Part shown: piece by piece, positions 36,401 through 42,925 of the stretch
Numbering within the stretch: the stretch's first letter is position 1
Layout: the number at the start of each line of letters is the position of its first letter
Assembly (NCBI GenBank): GCA_029204225.1
Contig: CM055101.1
Span: 61,151,340-61,215,339 of the forward strand
Source: Diphasiastrum complanatum
Lineage: Eukaryota; Streptophyta; Lycopodiopsida; Lycopodiales; Lycopodiaceae
Direction of reading: 5' to 3'
Length of the DNA stretch: 64,000 bases
Notes under the pieces: model-generated
Database searches by the model: none
The model's input: the letters and a program-made list of their open reading frames with translations, nothing else
Told to the model about the DNA's origin: nothing
Position numbers and translations under genes: made by a program

Positions 36401-37992
36401 CTAAACCAGAAACTAAAAAAATCCCAAAAAAAAAAATCGCAAACTCTAAATCTCGACGACCACAAGCAACTTGACCACTAAACTCGAAAAACAAAACACA
36501 AAACAACAAACATCAAACAACAAACAACAAACACTGAACCCTGCAGATTTTTTGAAATCCTAAAAAAATACACAAAAAAACCCTAACTCTAGCCTACGTA
36601 GTGGGAATCCCAAAAAACTACAAGAACTTGAGAAAAGAAACAACGAACGGGTTCAGACACTTGTATACATACTAAAAGAAACTAAACACACAAACAAGTA
36701 TCCTAATCTGATGCCTACAGCCCATTCTATGCCCATCAAATTAGAACACTTAAGAAAAAAAGATGTTGCAGCTGATCACACTGACATACCCAAACAATGA
36801 TGACAGAAAAAGCACATTATAAAACCACGGACCCCAGATTCCAACTCACATGCTTGACAAATGAGCAATGGATGGCGTTCACACAATTTGACTCACACAT
36901 TCCTTCATTCAACTGGATCTTTCCACACCCTAGTGTAGCATTTAAGAAACCATAATCAAAATGTGCATTAAATGTTCTCACCAAGCTTTACCTTTAGCAC
37001 AAATCATATTATTTAAATAATCTTAAGAGTGACCTACGCACTTGCTCTCTTCTAAGTTCTAACAAACTTCAACACTACCTTTATGCAATTCTACTGATTG
37101 TGTAGAGTGTAGTTTCTCACTTCATGCTTTGAAATGTACAATTCCTAGCAACATCCTAGCTTTTGTTATCCATGACACGTTCTCTTTTCGAGACCTTGCA
37201 TTGGACTCTTGCTTGGGGATTTTTTTTATTGTTGACCCACTTTGGGCTTTACTATCAATGCAGACCTCAAGGTTGCTTGTGCTTGTATTCAGGTGTCCTT
37301 GACTTCTTGTGAGTGGTTCCAAGATTATACACCATTGTCATCTGGGAGACCTGAGTATGATGTCGAACATGCATACAGGTAAGTTGCTGAACAGTTATCA
37401 TAAATTAGCTACAAGGACTTTTTTCCCCCCATTGTTAGGTTCTTTGTTCATCTTAGCTGTATCTCTGAATGATTCTTCAGAATAGGTGATTATATTATGT
37501 CACTATGAGTCTGCCACTATGAGTCTGCTGAATAGAAGCTGATAAAATGCTGTTTAATAAAGTCTCCACTTGAGCCAAATCCTCCAACATGCTTGACGAC
37601 TTGACGAGCATCATTCTTATGATGGTTTTCAGTTGAGGCTCAAAGATGGCAGTTTCTGTCTTTTAAATAAGAAAAAAATGCAACACTGAAGAAATCACTT
37701 ATGATACCATAATGAAGTCAAATCTTAGGCCTCAGATCTTTCTTTGGATCACTCAATGAAAATATTGGAATATCATTTGACTTGACATTTAAGTACTGTT
37801 GGTGCATGATACAGGTATATTAAGAAGAAGTTTGAAGACGTATATGCCCAAAATACTCCTCAGTCGAGTGTCGAGAAAGTGTTTAAAATATACAAGACAA
37901 CAGCGTTAGATCCTGAGCTTGTCAAAGAAACTTTTGAACTTGTGGATAAGACACTCACTATAAGGAGGCTAAAAGAAGCCGACTATTTGTAA
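2452..37992 (+). CDS. GPA1: Heterotrimeric G protein alpha subunit (5' end missing)
   Basis: Plant G-alpha subunit, the membrane-associated GTPase that binds G-beta/gamma and couples receptor-like and RGS proteins to signalling. Eleven GT-AG exons join without a break: 2452-2489, 2608-2697, 2824-2898, 5649-5762, 5900-6001, 7328-7383, 19889-20011, 20151-20244, 20785-20844, 37293-37378 and 37815-37992 (TAA). They give about 338 residues; family members are about 380, so roughly 45 N-terminal residues are upstream. Visible motifs are the P-loop GAGESGKST, switch I ARVKTTG with its catalytic Arg, switch II DVGGQR with its catalytic Gln, NKFD, and TTALD. Oddities are a 4-5 residue deletion before DVGGQR, RLVDVGG instead of the usual RLFDVGG, and an EADYL C-terminus. 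The long introns are full of transposons, yet every splice phase is consistent, so the gene is probably functional. Confidence 0.93.
2608..2697 (+). CDS. GPA1: G-alpha exon, alpha-1 and start of helical domain
   Basis: Thirty whole codons between acceptor AAACAG and donor GTGAGC. The text IKVLYKDG then [11 protein letters not shown] matches the stretch after the P-loop in plant GPA1, where the family reads VIHANVYQ(T/A)IK. Confidence 0.9.
2824..2898 (+). CDS. GPA1: G-alpha exon, helical domain
   Basis: Twenty-five whole codons between CGCAG and GTAAAG. ALYDG and YILHPDNK align with the ALYEG/LLHDG and YVISPDN segments of plant G-alpha; the middle is the most divergent part of the protein and is slightly shorter than in rice. 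Confidence 0.85.
2899..5648. other. intron with decayed, unidentified coding-like stretches
   Basis: At 2990-3260 there is a cluster of short words around GGGCTTTATG and GCCCATGG on both strands, like the ends of a small DNA transposon, and similar words occur at 63860-64000. From about 3990 to 5110 several short frames can be strung together on the + strand only with many stops and frameshifts; I could not assign them to a family. Confidence 0.35.
5649..5762 (+). CDS. GPA1: G-alpha exon, helical domain
   Basis: Thirty-eight codons. Acceptor GTTAG is used rather than the next AG 12 bases on, because VLGQ is needed to match the family's EIGEKLSEI. Ends with the well conserved VWKDPAIQ. Confidence 0.9.
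5900..6001 (+). CDS. GPA1: G-alpha exon, end of helical domain
   Basis: Thirty-four codons between TTGCAG and [26 protein letters not shown] and YMPTK match the plant family's ELQ(V/L)PDC..Y.MENL.RL and Y(I/V)PTK, the linker leading to switch I. Confidence 0.92.
6222..6698. mobile_element. hAT-type MITE (GTTTC-word ends)
   Basis: The left end TAATGTTTCAC and the right end (read inverted) CAATGTTTCG form short terminal repeats. They are flanked by ATTGTTAA (6214-6221) and ATTATTAA (6699-6706), an 8-bp duplication matching at 7 of 8 positions, as hAT elements make. Both sub-ends are packed with GTTTC/GAAAC words (6230-6290 and 6605-6695). There is no coding sequence. It lies in a G-alpha intron. 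Confidence 0.6.
7328..7383 (+). CDS. GPA1: G-alpha exon with switch I (G2)
   Basis: Encodes [18 protein letters not shown] and two bases of the next Ser codon. The Arg needed for GTP hydrolysis and the Mg-binding Thr are both present. The next intron is 12.5 kb long. Confidence 0.92.
7480..7850 (-). mobile_element. tRNA-derived SINE-like sequence
   Basis: Read on the minus strand, an A-box-like AGCTTGATGG (7825-7834) is followed 25 bp later by a perfect B box GGTTCGAAGCC (7789-7799), the two internal RNA polymerase III promoter blocks of tRNA-derived SINEs. The body would run toward 7480, but I see no clean tail or target duplication. It could instead be a decayed tRNA pseudogene. Confidence 0.38.
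8013..8671. mobile_element. hAT-type element carrying host-gene sequence
   Basis: A perfect 8-bp duplication, GTACATAC, flanks the element (8005-8012 and 8672-8679). The ends are CTTAGAAACACGTTCCG and, inverted from the right, CATAGTTTCCCGTTCCGG. The left sub-end has a perfect hairpin, TTCCGACCC-TTTT-GGGTCGGAA (8025-8046). The interior encodes no transposase. It contains a minus-strand exon-like stretch resembling an ABCB transporter (8334-8610) and, at 8099-8304 on the + strand, an open stretch of unknown origin after an AACAG acceptor-like site. The pattern fits gene-fragment capture by a non-autonomous hAT element. Confidence 0.72.
8334..8610 (-). pseudogene. captured ABCB-transporter-like exon
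   Basis: The minus strand has an acceptor (CTGCAG), 277 bases open in one frame (2 + 91 codons + 2), and a donor (CAG|GTAAGC), exactly the form of a real exon. The peptide begins with a Ser/Arg-rich linker ([20 protein letters not shown]), continues through an acidic stretch (EKDAEKGD) and reaches [20 protein letters not shown]. In plant ABCB transporters the linker between the two halves reads S.R..S.SR..SFS..G, then RLA.LNKPE.PVL.LGS, leading into the second membrane domain. The similarity is clear around KPE and GS and weak afterwards. It lies inside the hAT-type element at 8013-8671, antisense within the G-alpha intron, so it is a copied fragment, not a working gene. Confidence 0.58.
8672..9640. 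other. intron sequence, no gene
   Basis: At 8680-8810 there is a cluster of GCATA and GGTATGG words like the sub-end of another small DNA transposon, possibly one into which the 8013-8671 element inserted (similar words occur at 7985-8004). The rest, including short open frames at 9063-9535, has nothing recognisable. Confidence 0.35.
9640..10175. repeat. diverged tandem repeat, period about 345 bp
   Basis: 9665-9822 and 10000-10155 carry the same ordered landmarks: ACTAG(A/G)GTTATGCTAGGG, then a word meaning 'AGTGG(T/C)AAGGGC(T/C)ATGACT', then GGACTTGGGGTTAAG, then GCTAGAATGGACATG. The two units have drifted with substitutions and small indels. No coding potential. Confidence 0.65.
10409..11800 (-). 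pseudogene. decayed hAT transposase, C-terminal part
   Basis: On the minus strand near 11290-11400 the text [18 protein letters not shown] can be read, followed by a [14 protein letters not shown] segment. This is the hAT dimerisation domain (family: CERNWS.F..IH.KRRN.L...L..LV.VH.N). Downstream, at 10937-11176, an acidic tail ([12 protein letters not shown]) follows, as in other plant hAT proteins. The frame is broken by stops and the N-terminal domains are not recognisable. 10409-10500 holds a cluster of CGATT/GAATCG words that may be the element's 3' sub-end. Confidence 0.55.
11800..12780. other. intron and possible 3' LTR of the old copia element
   Basis: No gene. The minus-strand copia element ends near 12783 at the polypurine run AAAGGGAGAG, so the bases below it should be its 3' LTR, but I found no clean second copy to define the LTR ends. 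Confidence 0.4.
12785..14236 (-). pseudogene. copia reverse transcriptase-RNase H remnant
   Basis: In order on the minus strand: a linker with EPRSYEEA-like text (near 13900), [33 protein letters not shown] (the family's catalytic YVDD box is degraded to YIDG), [14 protein letters not shown], then the RNase H text [20 protein letters not shown] and [17 protein letters not shown], and the C-terminal [13 protein letters not shown] before the stop near 12783. Reading requires several frame changes. Inactive: the catalytic Asp pair is broken and the upstream fingers domain is absent. Confidence 0.82.
14232..14236. repeat. target site duplication AGATC (left)
   Basis: Five bases before the TGTTGG start of the plus-strand copia derivative; repeated at 17251-17255 after its ending CA. 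Confidence 0.8.
14237..14408 (+). repeat. truncated 5' LTR
   Basis: Matches 16162-16335 with a few mismatches up to GTGTCGCATTTT, then diverges abruptly into pol-derived sequence. Confidence 0.8.
14470..16154 (+). pseudogene. copia reverse transcriptase-RNase H with stops
   Basis: Readable text: [43 protein letters not shown], then [41 protein letters not shown] (intact YVDD), [10 protein letters not shown], then [40 protein letters not shown] and a C-terminus at TADIFTKAF. At least six stops and two frame changes break it. The region from 15618 to 16154, the RNase H, is open for 178 codons. Protein order and the PPT right after the stop are standard for Ty1/copia. Confidence 0.88.
16153..16161 (+). 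promoter_or_regulatory. polypurine tract
   Basis: AAGGAGGAG directly before the TG of the 3' LTR; this is the plus-strand primer site of the copia derivative. Confidence 0.8.
16162..17250 (+). repeat. 3' LTR of the copia derivative
   Basis: 1089 bp from TGTTGG to CGACA. Defined by the polypurine tract at its left, the terminal CA and the AGATC duplication at 17251-17255 on its right. Confidence 0.82.
17256..18707 (-). pseudogene. copia gag and gag-pre-integrase remnant
   Basis: Starts [20 protein letters not shown] at 18707. Further text includes [40 protein letters not shown] and a degraded zinc knuckle (KCSICRRKS). Near 17400 is the gag-pre-integrase block [20 protein letters not shown] ... 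[14 protein letters not shown]. Multiple stops. The sequence continues as the old copia pol on the other side of the inserted element. Confidence 0.72.
18708..19888. other. intron sequence, no gene
   Basis: The first 200-300 bp should include the leader and possibly part of the 5' LTR of the old copia element (a TATATAAT word reads on the minus strand near 18880). No primer site or second LTR copy found. The remainder up to the switch II exon is featureless AT-rich intron. Confidence 0.35.
19889..20011 (+). CDS. GPA1: G-alpha exon with switch II (G3)
   Basis: Acceptor TGCTAG, donor GA|GTAAGT. Encodes [10 protein letters not shown], then [17 protein letters not shown] and [11 protein letters not shown]. 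The switch II Gln is present. Compared with the family's SPVGENK..GEVYRL, four or five residues are missing before EVYRL. Confidence 0.93.
20151..20244 (+). CDS. GPA1: G-alpha exon, after switch II
   Basis: Encodes [20 protein letters not shown] and [11 protein letters not shown] between AATCAG and GTGAGC. This is near-identical to the family, which reads [27 protein letters not shown]. Confidence 0.94.
20272..20681. mobile_element. hAT-type MITE (GGGAAC-word ends)
   Basis: A perfect 8-bp duplication, ATTTACTT, lies at 20264-20271 and 20682-20689. The ends are CATAGTTACCAGGGAAC and, inverted, CATAGTTGGCAGGGAATG. Both sub-ends are dense in GTTCCC/GGGAAC words. No coding sequence. It sits in the 540-bp intron between two G-alpha exons, starting only 27 bp after the donor site. 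Confidence 0.8.
20785..20844 (+). CDS. GPA1: G-alpha exon with guanine-specificity NKFD (G4)
   Basis: Twenty codons: [20 protein letters not shown], with the NKFD motif that reads the guanine base. The donor GTAAGT opens the 16.4-kb intron. Confidence 0.94.
21011..21057. repeat. (GT)n microsatellite
   Basis: An uninterrupted GT run of 47 bases in the large G-alpha intron. Confidence 0.95.
21109..21874. repeat. perfect tandem duplication, 2 x 383 bp
   Basis: 21109-21491 and 21492-21874 appear identical base for base, both starting TGTCTTTTTTATGGACGGG and ending CAGGAAATAATC. The two copies share the same accidental 85-codon open frame. It has no family features and is noncoding, so it is either a very recent duplication or an assembly error. 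Confidence 0.9.
21875..23580. other. intron sequence, no gene
   Basis: 22590-22700, 22860-22985 and 23140-23220 contain clusters of GGGGAA/TTCCCC words resembling the sub-ends of hAT-type MITEs, but I could not find a duplication that closes an element. Nothing coding recognised. Confidence 0.35.
23589..24076. mobile_element. hAT-type MITE (AGGAACG-word ends)
   Basis: A perfect duplication, GTTAGGGC, lies at 23581-23588 and 24077-24084. The ends are CAATGATACCCATTCCTAAG and, inverted, CATAATTCCTAAGAATGG. The interior is full of TTCCTAAGGAAC, GGAACGG and TTCTGGCAAATCGTTCC words in both orientations. No coding sequence. Confidence 0.78.
24136..25013. mobile_element. hAT-family element 1 of a chain of three
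   Basis: Preceded by GTTTGAAC (24128-24135) and followed by GTTTGAAG (25014-25021). The ends are CATGGTTGCCCAGAAATGC and, inverted, CATAGATGCATTGCATTTC. The sub-end words are CAGAAATGC/GCATTTCT. The right half (24840-24935) carries a block from GGACCATCCTG to GATACCCATATTGCCC shared with the other members of this family. No coding sequence. Confidence 0.7.
25022..25699. mobile_element. hAT-family element 2 of the chain
   Basis: Starts CATAGATGCAGTACGATTC directly after GTTTGAAG and ends CGATTCGCTGCAACTATAA directly before CTTTGAAC (25700-25707). The sub-end words are GAATCGCGATTC. Next to the left sub-end is the inverse of the shared block (GGGCAATATGGGTATCAG to GGATGGTCC, 25118-25203). The interior also has a GC-rich insert, 25334-25411, bounded by the inverted pair TGGACCCCC/GGGGGTCCA. 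Confidence 0.65.
26672..30212 (+). pseudogene. hAT transposase gene (damaged)
   Basis: Six GT-AG exons: 26672-27669, 27762-28107, 28205-28611, 28710-28878, 28988-29325 and 29444-30212. Domains: BED-type zinc finger (C32, C35, H49, C66; TRVRAHL), a repeat-rich linker, DUF659-like core ([58 protein letters not shown]), and hATC dimerisation domain ([40 protein letters not shown]). The tail has an AT-hook-like [13 protein letters not shown] and an acidic end. Defects: an in-frame TGA at 27371-27373; a 1-base deletion near 28790-28810 in exon 4 (the exon 4/5 splice phase fits only if one base is restored); and a frameshift near 30000 in an AGAGGC repeat. An upstream TTTGCAG at 26650 suggests a 5' UTR intron. 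Confidence 0.88.
27022..27200 (+). repeat. 39-bp coding minisatellite in hAT linker
   Basis: About four and a half copies of a unit encoding roughly [13 protein letters not shown], with small differences. It lies in the low-complexity linker between the BED finger and the catalytic core. Confidence 0.8.
30382..30469. repeat. (GA)n microsatellite
   Basis: 88 bases of uninterrupted AG in the 3' part of the hAT element, beyond the transposase stop. Confidence 0.95.
31150..31496. mobile_element. hAT-family MITE, related to the chain elements
   Basis: The left end contains CATAGATGCACCAGCGATTC (31153 on), and the right end, inverted, reads CACAGTTGCAGCGAATTGC. The sub-ends have AATCGC/GCGATT words, and the shared block GGCAATATGGGTATCAG is at 31243-31261. 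The flanks are TCCTAGAG (31142-31149) and TCCTAGAC (31497-31504), 7 of 8 equal; the exact left end is uncertain by 3 bp. Confidence 0.6.
31505..32051. other. intron sequence, no gene
   Basis: AT-rich; I see nothing recognisable here. Confidence 0.5.
32052..33758 (+). mobile_element. decayed Ty3/gypsy 5' part: LTR-like, primer site, gag start
   Basis: A TTATCAGAGC word at 32600-32609 resembles the initiator-Met tRNA primer site; the stretch before it, from TGTTAGGCCCC at 32052, would be the 5' LTR. From about 33453 an open frame begins [11 protein letters not shown] and ends CPPFHGSDD at a TAG; PPF.G.DD is how many gypsy gag proteins begin their core domain. Beyond the stop, degenerate gag-like text (EWM..TSLY at about 33880) continues. 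No second LTR is identifiable. Confidence 0.45.
34510..34612 (-). pseudogene. gypsy RNase H scrap
   Basis: The minus strand reads VLLQDGKQ then [19 protein letters not shown], the same RNase H segment as at 893-1200. It is on the strand opposite to the gag scrap at 33453, so it is not part of one intact element. Confidence 0.5.
34742..36392 (-). pseudogene. second hAT transposase, intronless and truncated
   Basis: On the minus strand from 36392: [11 protein letters not shown], then a BED finger ([19 protein letters not shown]), a Ser/Thr/Pro-rich linker, then [63 protein letters not shown] and [20 protein letters not shown]. It stops near 34890, before the hATC domain. It contains TAG stops (for example one just before VVTDNASN) and frame changes. 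Unlike the copy at 26672-30212, there is no intron at the DGWTD or ITSRAM positions. At 34742 an end-like CTTAGAAACCCGTTCC matches the left end of the element at 8013, so this may be its family's autonomous relative; no closing duplication was found. Confidence 0.75.
36510..37292. other. intron sequence up to the G-alpha exon
   Basis: A-rich sequence with no recognisable frame; it probably includes the unseen 5' end of the second hAT element. Confidence 0.4.
37293..37378 (+). CDS. GPA1: G-alpha exon after the 16-kb intron
   Basis: Acceptor TTCAG, donor [26 protein letters not shown] then YDVEHAY matches the family's VPL..CEWF.DY.P...GK.E.EHAYEFV. The phase joins correctly to the exon at 20785-20844 and to the last exon. 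Confidence 0.92.
37815..37992 (+). CDS. GPA1: G-alpha last exon with TTALD (G5) and C-terminus
   Basis: Encodes [34 protein letters not shown] and LVDKTL, and stops with TAA after EADYL. TTALD is the plant form of the G5 motif. The C-terminal tail, which normally contacts receptors or RGS proteins, differs from the Arabidopsis ending. Confidence 0.94.
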
Positions 37993-40690
37993 TTCCTTTG
38001 GCACATTGTTTTTCTCCGGAAAAACAATTATCATATGTTGCCGGCATAGGAGAGTTTTCAATCCTGTCGTGATAGTGATCTTATTGTGAATCTCTATTTT
38101 GCCCTTCTGACATATCCATTGCAGCATCGCAGAATTGTAGTTGTCAGGAACAACTTGTTGAACATATTGGAAATTCAAAGGGTAATAACAGAAAAGTTTA
38201 CTATGTAACGTAGTAGTGTAAGCACATATAGCTTAATACATCAGTAGCAACTATCATGAATAAATTTGTGGGTAGTGGTATGACCTTGCTTACTAAACGG
38301 GTCTGGTTGATTTGATTGTATCCATCTCAATTGCTAAAATTGGCAAGCATGATTGAAATGGCAATGACCAAAATTATGAGGTTAAGCTTTCAGCGAAAAT
38401 TTATGGCTACCAACCATTGGCATTTTCTTGTAAGGATTACTGTGTACAATTTTTGAAAAACATAGTAGTACTTCAACTAATGTATCTGCCCATATGAAAA
38501 GTAGATAATGTTTTGAACATTCTGGTATAGATGGCACCAAGATCAAGATTGCATTATAGATATTAATAATTCCTTATAAGATTAATCTGAAAATTTAAAA
38601 TATGGTCAGAGTATTTGGTGTAGTCATGATGGGGTCACAGCTAAAATTATTGGAGAATAGTCTGAAATTTGTTGTTTCCTAGTGGACCCCCACACCGTTG
38701 CACTTATCTGGAGCCCACTTAACTGAAGCGATGGGATCTCTTGGGCACCCATTTCAGAGGAACAAATCTTTGTAGTCTTGCATGTTATTTTGGTGGATTT
38801 TATTCGCTCCCAAACTAGCGAAACTTGGAACCAATGTTTGACACAAGAACATCTTTCTTGGGTCTATGCATAGACCAACATAGGTTTTTGCAACCTATCC
38901 ATCACAATGCAGTCTAACACATGGGTAGATAAATCGTGATTACAATCCATGACTCTTGTTGGCTAGCCTTTTTGCTCACGCTCATCTGATTGTTCTTCCT
39001 TTAACACGGTCCTGTTTTCCTAGATCTCTTGTGTACCTTCAATATGTTAATTGTCAATGCCATCGACTTCTATCATTGCTACAATAATTGTAGCTAAATT
39101 GTAGCTAGATGCTTGGATATTTTAGTTTGGGCACTTATCTCGCCAAGAAGCTTTAAAGATTCTAGAGCCTACATGGTGATTATTGCTATTGATTCTACTT
39201 TTTCTTGGTCCCTACACTGATGTGAGGTATACTCTGCCTTAGAGATGCTCCCAAGGCTTGCTTACGGTATTCCATCCATAAGGTTTTTTATGCCAGTTGC
39301 TATTCTTCTATGTGGTATAGGCGATATTCAAACTATCTTTTGTTTTATAAGGTTTATTTTTTTATTGCCCGTTATATTTACAATCTTTCCCATCTCATTA
39401 TGACTGATGCACAAACTAGTAGTATGCTAGTTGAGAATTTCTTATCTCAATTTTTTGAGTTCGATCCCACTCATCACACTTATAGAAAAAAGAAGACCAA
39501 AATTACAATTACAATTGTCTCCTTACAGCTTGCTTACATTTTTTTTTATGGAATCATTTTATATATCCTTGCAAACTGCTTAAAGCTGTAATTTTTTGGT
39601 ACTTGAATTTGCCATTATAATACCCCTGTCCACTTGTCTTGATATATAGTATATGGAGACTATTAATTTTGGCCTTCTTCCCAAACAAATTTTCAGGTTG
39701 ACATTCTTGGTCTACAGGTCATCGCTTTTTCTACAGGCAGTCCATAAATAAGGCATTTGAAGGCTTTGAAATATTCAACTCTTCGTGCATTCAAATTTTG
39801 AATTTGTGCCTTGGATATGAATGTCACATTGTCATTCACGAGTTAGGGAAAAAAAGTCAACTACAGGATTATTGGGTGAGTTAGATTTTTTAGGTGTACC
39901 ACATGATTTAAGTTGGACAATTTGATGTGTCGTGTTATATGGATCATGCTTGCTAATTGGCAAGTTGTCATTAATTTTAGCATGGCCCTTTGATTTAACA
40001 CTTCCAATTAAGCTCAATCATTGAGCTTTTCTAGAATTTCAAAGACACTCTAAAATGCTCATCATGCTCCATTAGGAGGGAATACATTATCTCAACCAAA
40101 ATATATCGATGTATGACTAAATTAGGACCTTATGACTCGAGATTATGGTACATGGATTCAATTGTATCCTAGAATTCATGTCAATCTTACTTTCCTAAGT
40201 TTACTTTACAGAGAGATGCTAGCATTCCATACCACGAACACCTATTGCACACTCCAATCTAAGTGCAACTATAGGTAAAACTTACACTAACCAAGTTCAA
40301 GATAAGAAAATATTGTGATCAACAATACTTCATTTTTCATCAATCACGTATAATGGAAATACTAGACAGTTCATCTTGGAAAGACTCCAAACAATAGAGA
40401 GATTTTGACAATAGATGAAAAATCTCAATTTGTTCATGGATGAGACCTCATAGATTATCAGAGTATAGTAATGAAACTCTCTATGATTTATCTGAGAATG
40501 AGACTAGATGACTTTGGATTTAATTATGGTCATATTGATCTAATTGATCAGAGCTCTTATAACTCTCAAATCCATAATGCTAATTGTGACAGATTTTAAT
40601 GACTAAAAATGGTTATTTTATCGAGTTTTAGACAATCTTGTGACTATCATAAGATTATCAAATGAATTTTGTTTCTCTCGAAAGAAGTAA
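37993..40690. other. G-alpha 3' flank, no gene recognised
   Basis: The 3' UTR of the G-alpha gene should start here; no single polyadenylation site stands out. The rest is AT-rich, with a short open frame at 39310-39591 that I cannot assign. Confidence 0.4.
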
Positions 40691-41930
40691 CCATTGATTA
40701 ATGACTTTTTATAAAAGTACAATAAAAGCTCAAATGCACATAAGTTTTGGGAGATGACAAAGTCGCCATTCCCAAATTCCCTCCTATACCTTTCAAGCCA
40801 AATGATCCAAGAGTAATTATTCTAATGCATTGCCAAAACTTATTAATTTGAGTATCATAAAAAATAATGTCATGAAATAACAACTCTGTCTGATCGAATC
40901 TCCTAAATCTGGTATGGAAAATGAAGAGATTAGCAACTGACTTCCAAAGAGAAGCATAGCAATGGAAAAAAAAGGCGAGCCACATCCTTGTCTACTAATT
41001 TGCATTTTGAACATACATGCATCACATCTCCTCTATAATGAGCACGAACAAGAAAAGAAAGCTATAGAATTCTAAGAGAGAAGACGTTAAGTTTGCTAGT
41101 TTTAATTTTGTGAGTGCGCCTAAATTTGGCTTTCCAAATGTGGGGTGGGTCAAAGAGAACCCATTTAGAATTGAACTAAGAAAAAATGAAATTCGGTTAT
41201 TTGGTGTCAGCAAAAACAGAAGAATAGGAGATTTTCCCAGATTTATCGGCCTTAAGGAGCCAATAACTATCCCGGTCAGATGAGGAAGTGGTCAAAGGCC
41301 CAAGGTCGATAAAGTTGGTTTCACGAGCGGAGAGACCAAAGTCAAATCTGAGGCGAGAAAGACTAAGGGAATAAATGGAATTCATAATATAATCCCATGT
41401 AACAAGGCCCTTGCGTGAAAGGTTACAACAAAGTTTGTTTTCAATCAAAGCAAGAGGTTTGGAATTGATAGTGATCGCTTAAGAGAACCATAATGATTCC
41501 AAAGGGGAGATAGAATTGCCACTAGTCCAAAAAGTGAGATCGTGCGTGGAGAGGAGAACTCTATAGATAGACTTGAAAAGAGGGGGAAGAGAGACAGAGA
41601 ATGATAGAGCAAGTAAATTCTAGGAAGTAGGATTGAGAGCCGTTATCAAGAATAGAAAGAAGGGGGGGGGGGATGGAGGTCATCAGAAGAGTGAGGTTGG
41701 GAGAAATTGGAGTGGATTCGTCTGTAAAGAAGAGAGAGAGTTGTAAAGAGATCAAGAAAACCAAGACCACCAAGTTTCTTAGGAGCAATACTGATATCCC
41801 AGTTGAGAGCTCTTTTCCCTTTAAATTGTTGCAGTTTGGCTCTAATTCCAATTTGCAAAGCAAGGTTTTAAATGATAAAGCCTTTGTTGATGTGTTTGTA
41901 TTAGAAGTTAACATGTCCGTAATATTATCA
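40690..41930 (-). pseudogene. LINE (L1-type) reverse transcriptase 3' remnant
   Basis: On the minus strand near 41860-41650: FKTLLCKLELEP, then WDISIAPKKLGGLGFLDLF and a LLYRRIH segment, the text that follows the catalytic core of plant L1-type reverse transcriptase (W..I..PK..GGLG..DL...N.ALL.KW). Further on, around 41170-40970, comes a zinc-binding region with WVLFDPPHIWKAKF and HVCSKCKLV, and the usual C-terminal WLERYRREFGN near 40800. Many stops; the catalytic core and the endonuclease are absent, as in 5'-truncated LINEs. Confidence 0.6.
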
Positions 41931-42465
41931 TTGCATTCACATCTATTAGAATAGTCTTCATCTATCTCTATATTCTTGTCGGGATAAATAGTCTTCTAAA
42001 CATCATGTATATGTCTCTTTGGTAGAGGCTTAACTGGTCGGGTAAGCTTCCCTTTGTTGCTCATGGACGAAGGAGAATTTATAGCAGTTTGATCCATGTC
42101 TTTGGTTTTAATCTCAAAACGTAATACACTACCCTTATGGTTTTAGGGAGTGCACCCTCAATGTTCAAGATGTTGCCTTAAAGGCCTAGGGCCGACTTCT
42201 CATGGGCTCAAAATGTGATTTATGCCCTTCATTTTAGGGGTATTAGGTTTCTTGAACTACGTAAGATAGGGCTCGTGAGAGAGGTGTCCGACAATAAGGC
42301 CAATACTCATATGATTTCATGCTCATCATTTATTATCGACGATTAGCGTGCATGCATGACAAGGTCGTAAAACAATTGTGGTATTCGACTAGCTTTCAGT
42401 GTTGACTAGTTTTGCTCTGATCAGCGATGGTCAAAATGCGGGACATGAAAATATCTCTACTAGTC

Positions 42466-42925
42466 AAGGTTAAGTGCTTGTCAAATACTATATGAGGCTC
42501 TTTTTTGCGTATCAAGTGCTTGTGGGGTGCAAATTATACACACTGCTCTATTTGATGAGCGACGATATTTCGCAGATCGTCGGGCCTAGGTATTTCGCTA
42601 GACAATTTCGACGACTAATGTGACACTTAGCCCAAAGTGGCGTATTTCGGCCATGTTTGGTAGACTGCTCGCTCTTGTGTTTCAAAGAGGTCAGGTTTTA
42701 TTGACTCAAGCATTCACAAAACATTTCATTTCCAAATACAATATCCACGTTCCTTGAAACTAGATGGATAAAGCAAGAGTTAACTTAGCTTTCAAACTCG
42801 AGAAATTATGACTACGAACAAGCACTTTTCCTACCATAAGCATTGAGCAGAAAAACCATCACAATAATCAGCTAGCACATAACTAGATTTCATATACTAG
42901 AATGCGATATGATGCGATAATATGT
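42466..42925. repeat. dispersed repeat, copy 1
   Basis: Shares about 430 bp in the same orientation with 49318-49750, including GTCAAATACTATATG, GATGAGCGACGATATTTC, CGCTCTTGTGTTTCAAAGAG, TAGCTTTCAAACTC and CACTAGAATGCGAT-like landmarks (here TACTAGAATGCGATA), with perhaps 15% divergence by eye. No coding content. Confidence 0.75.
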
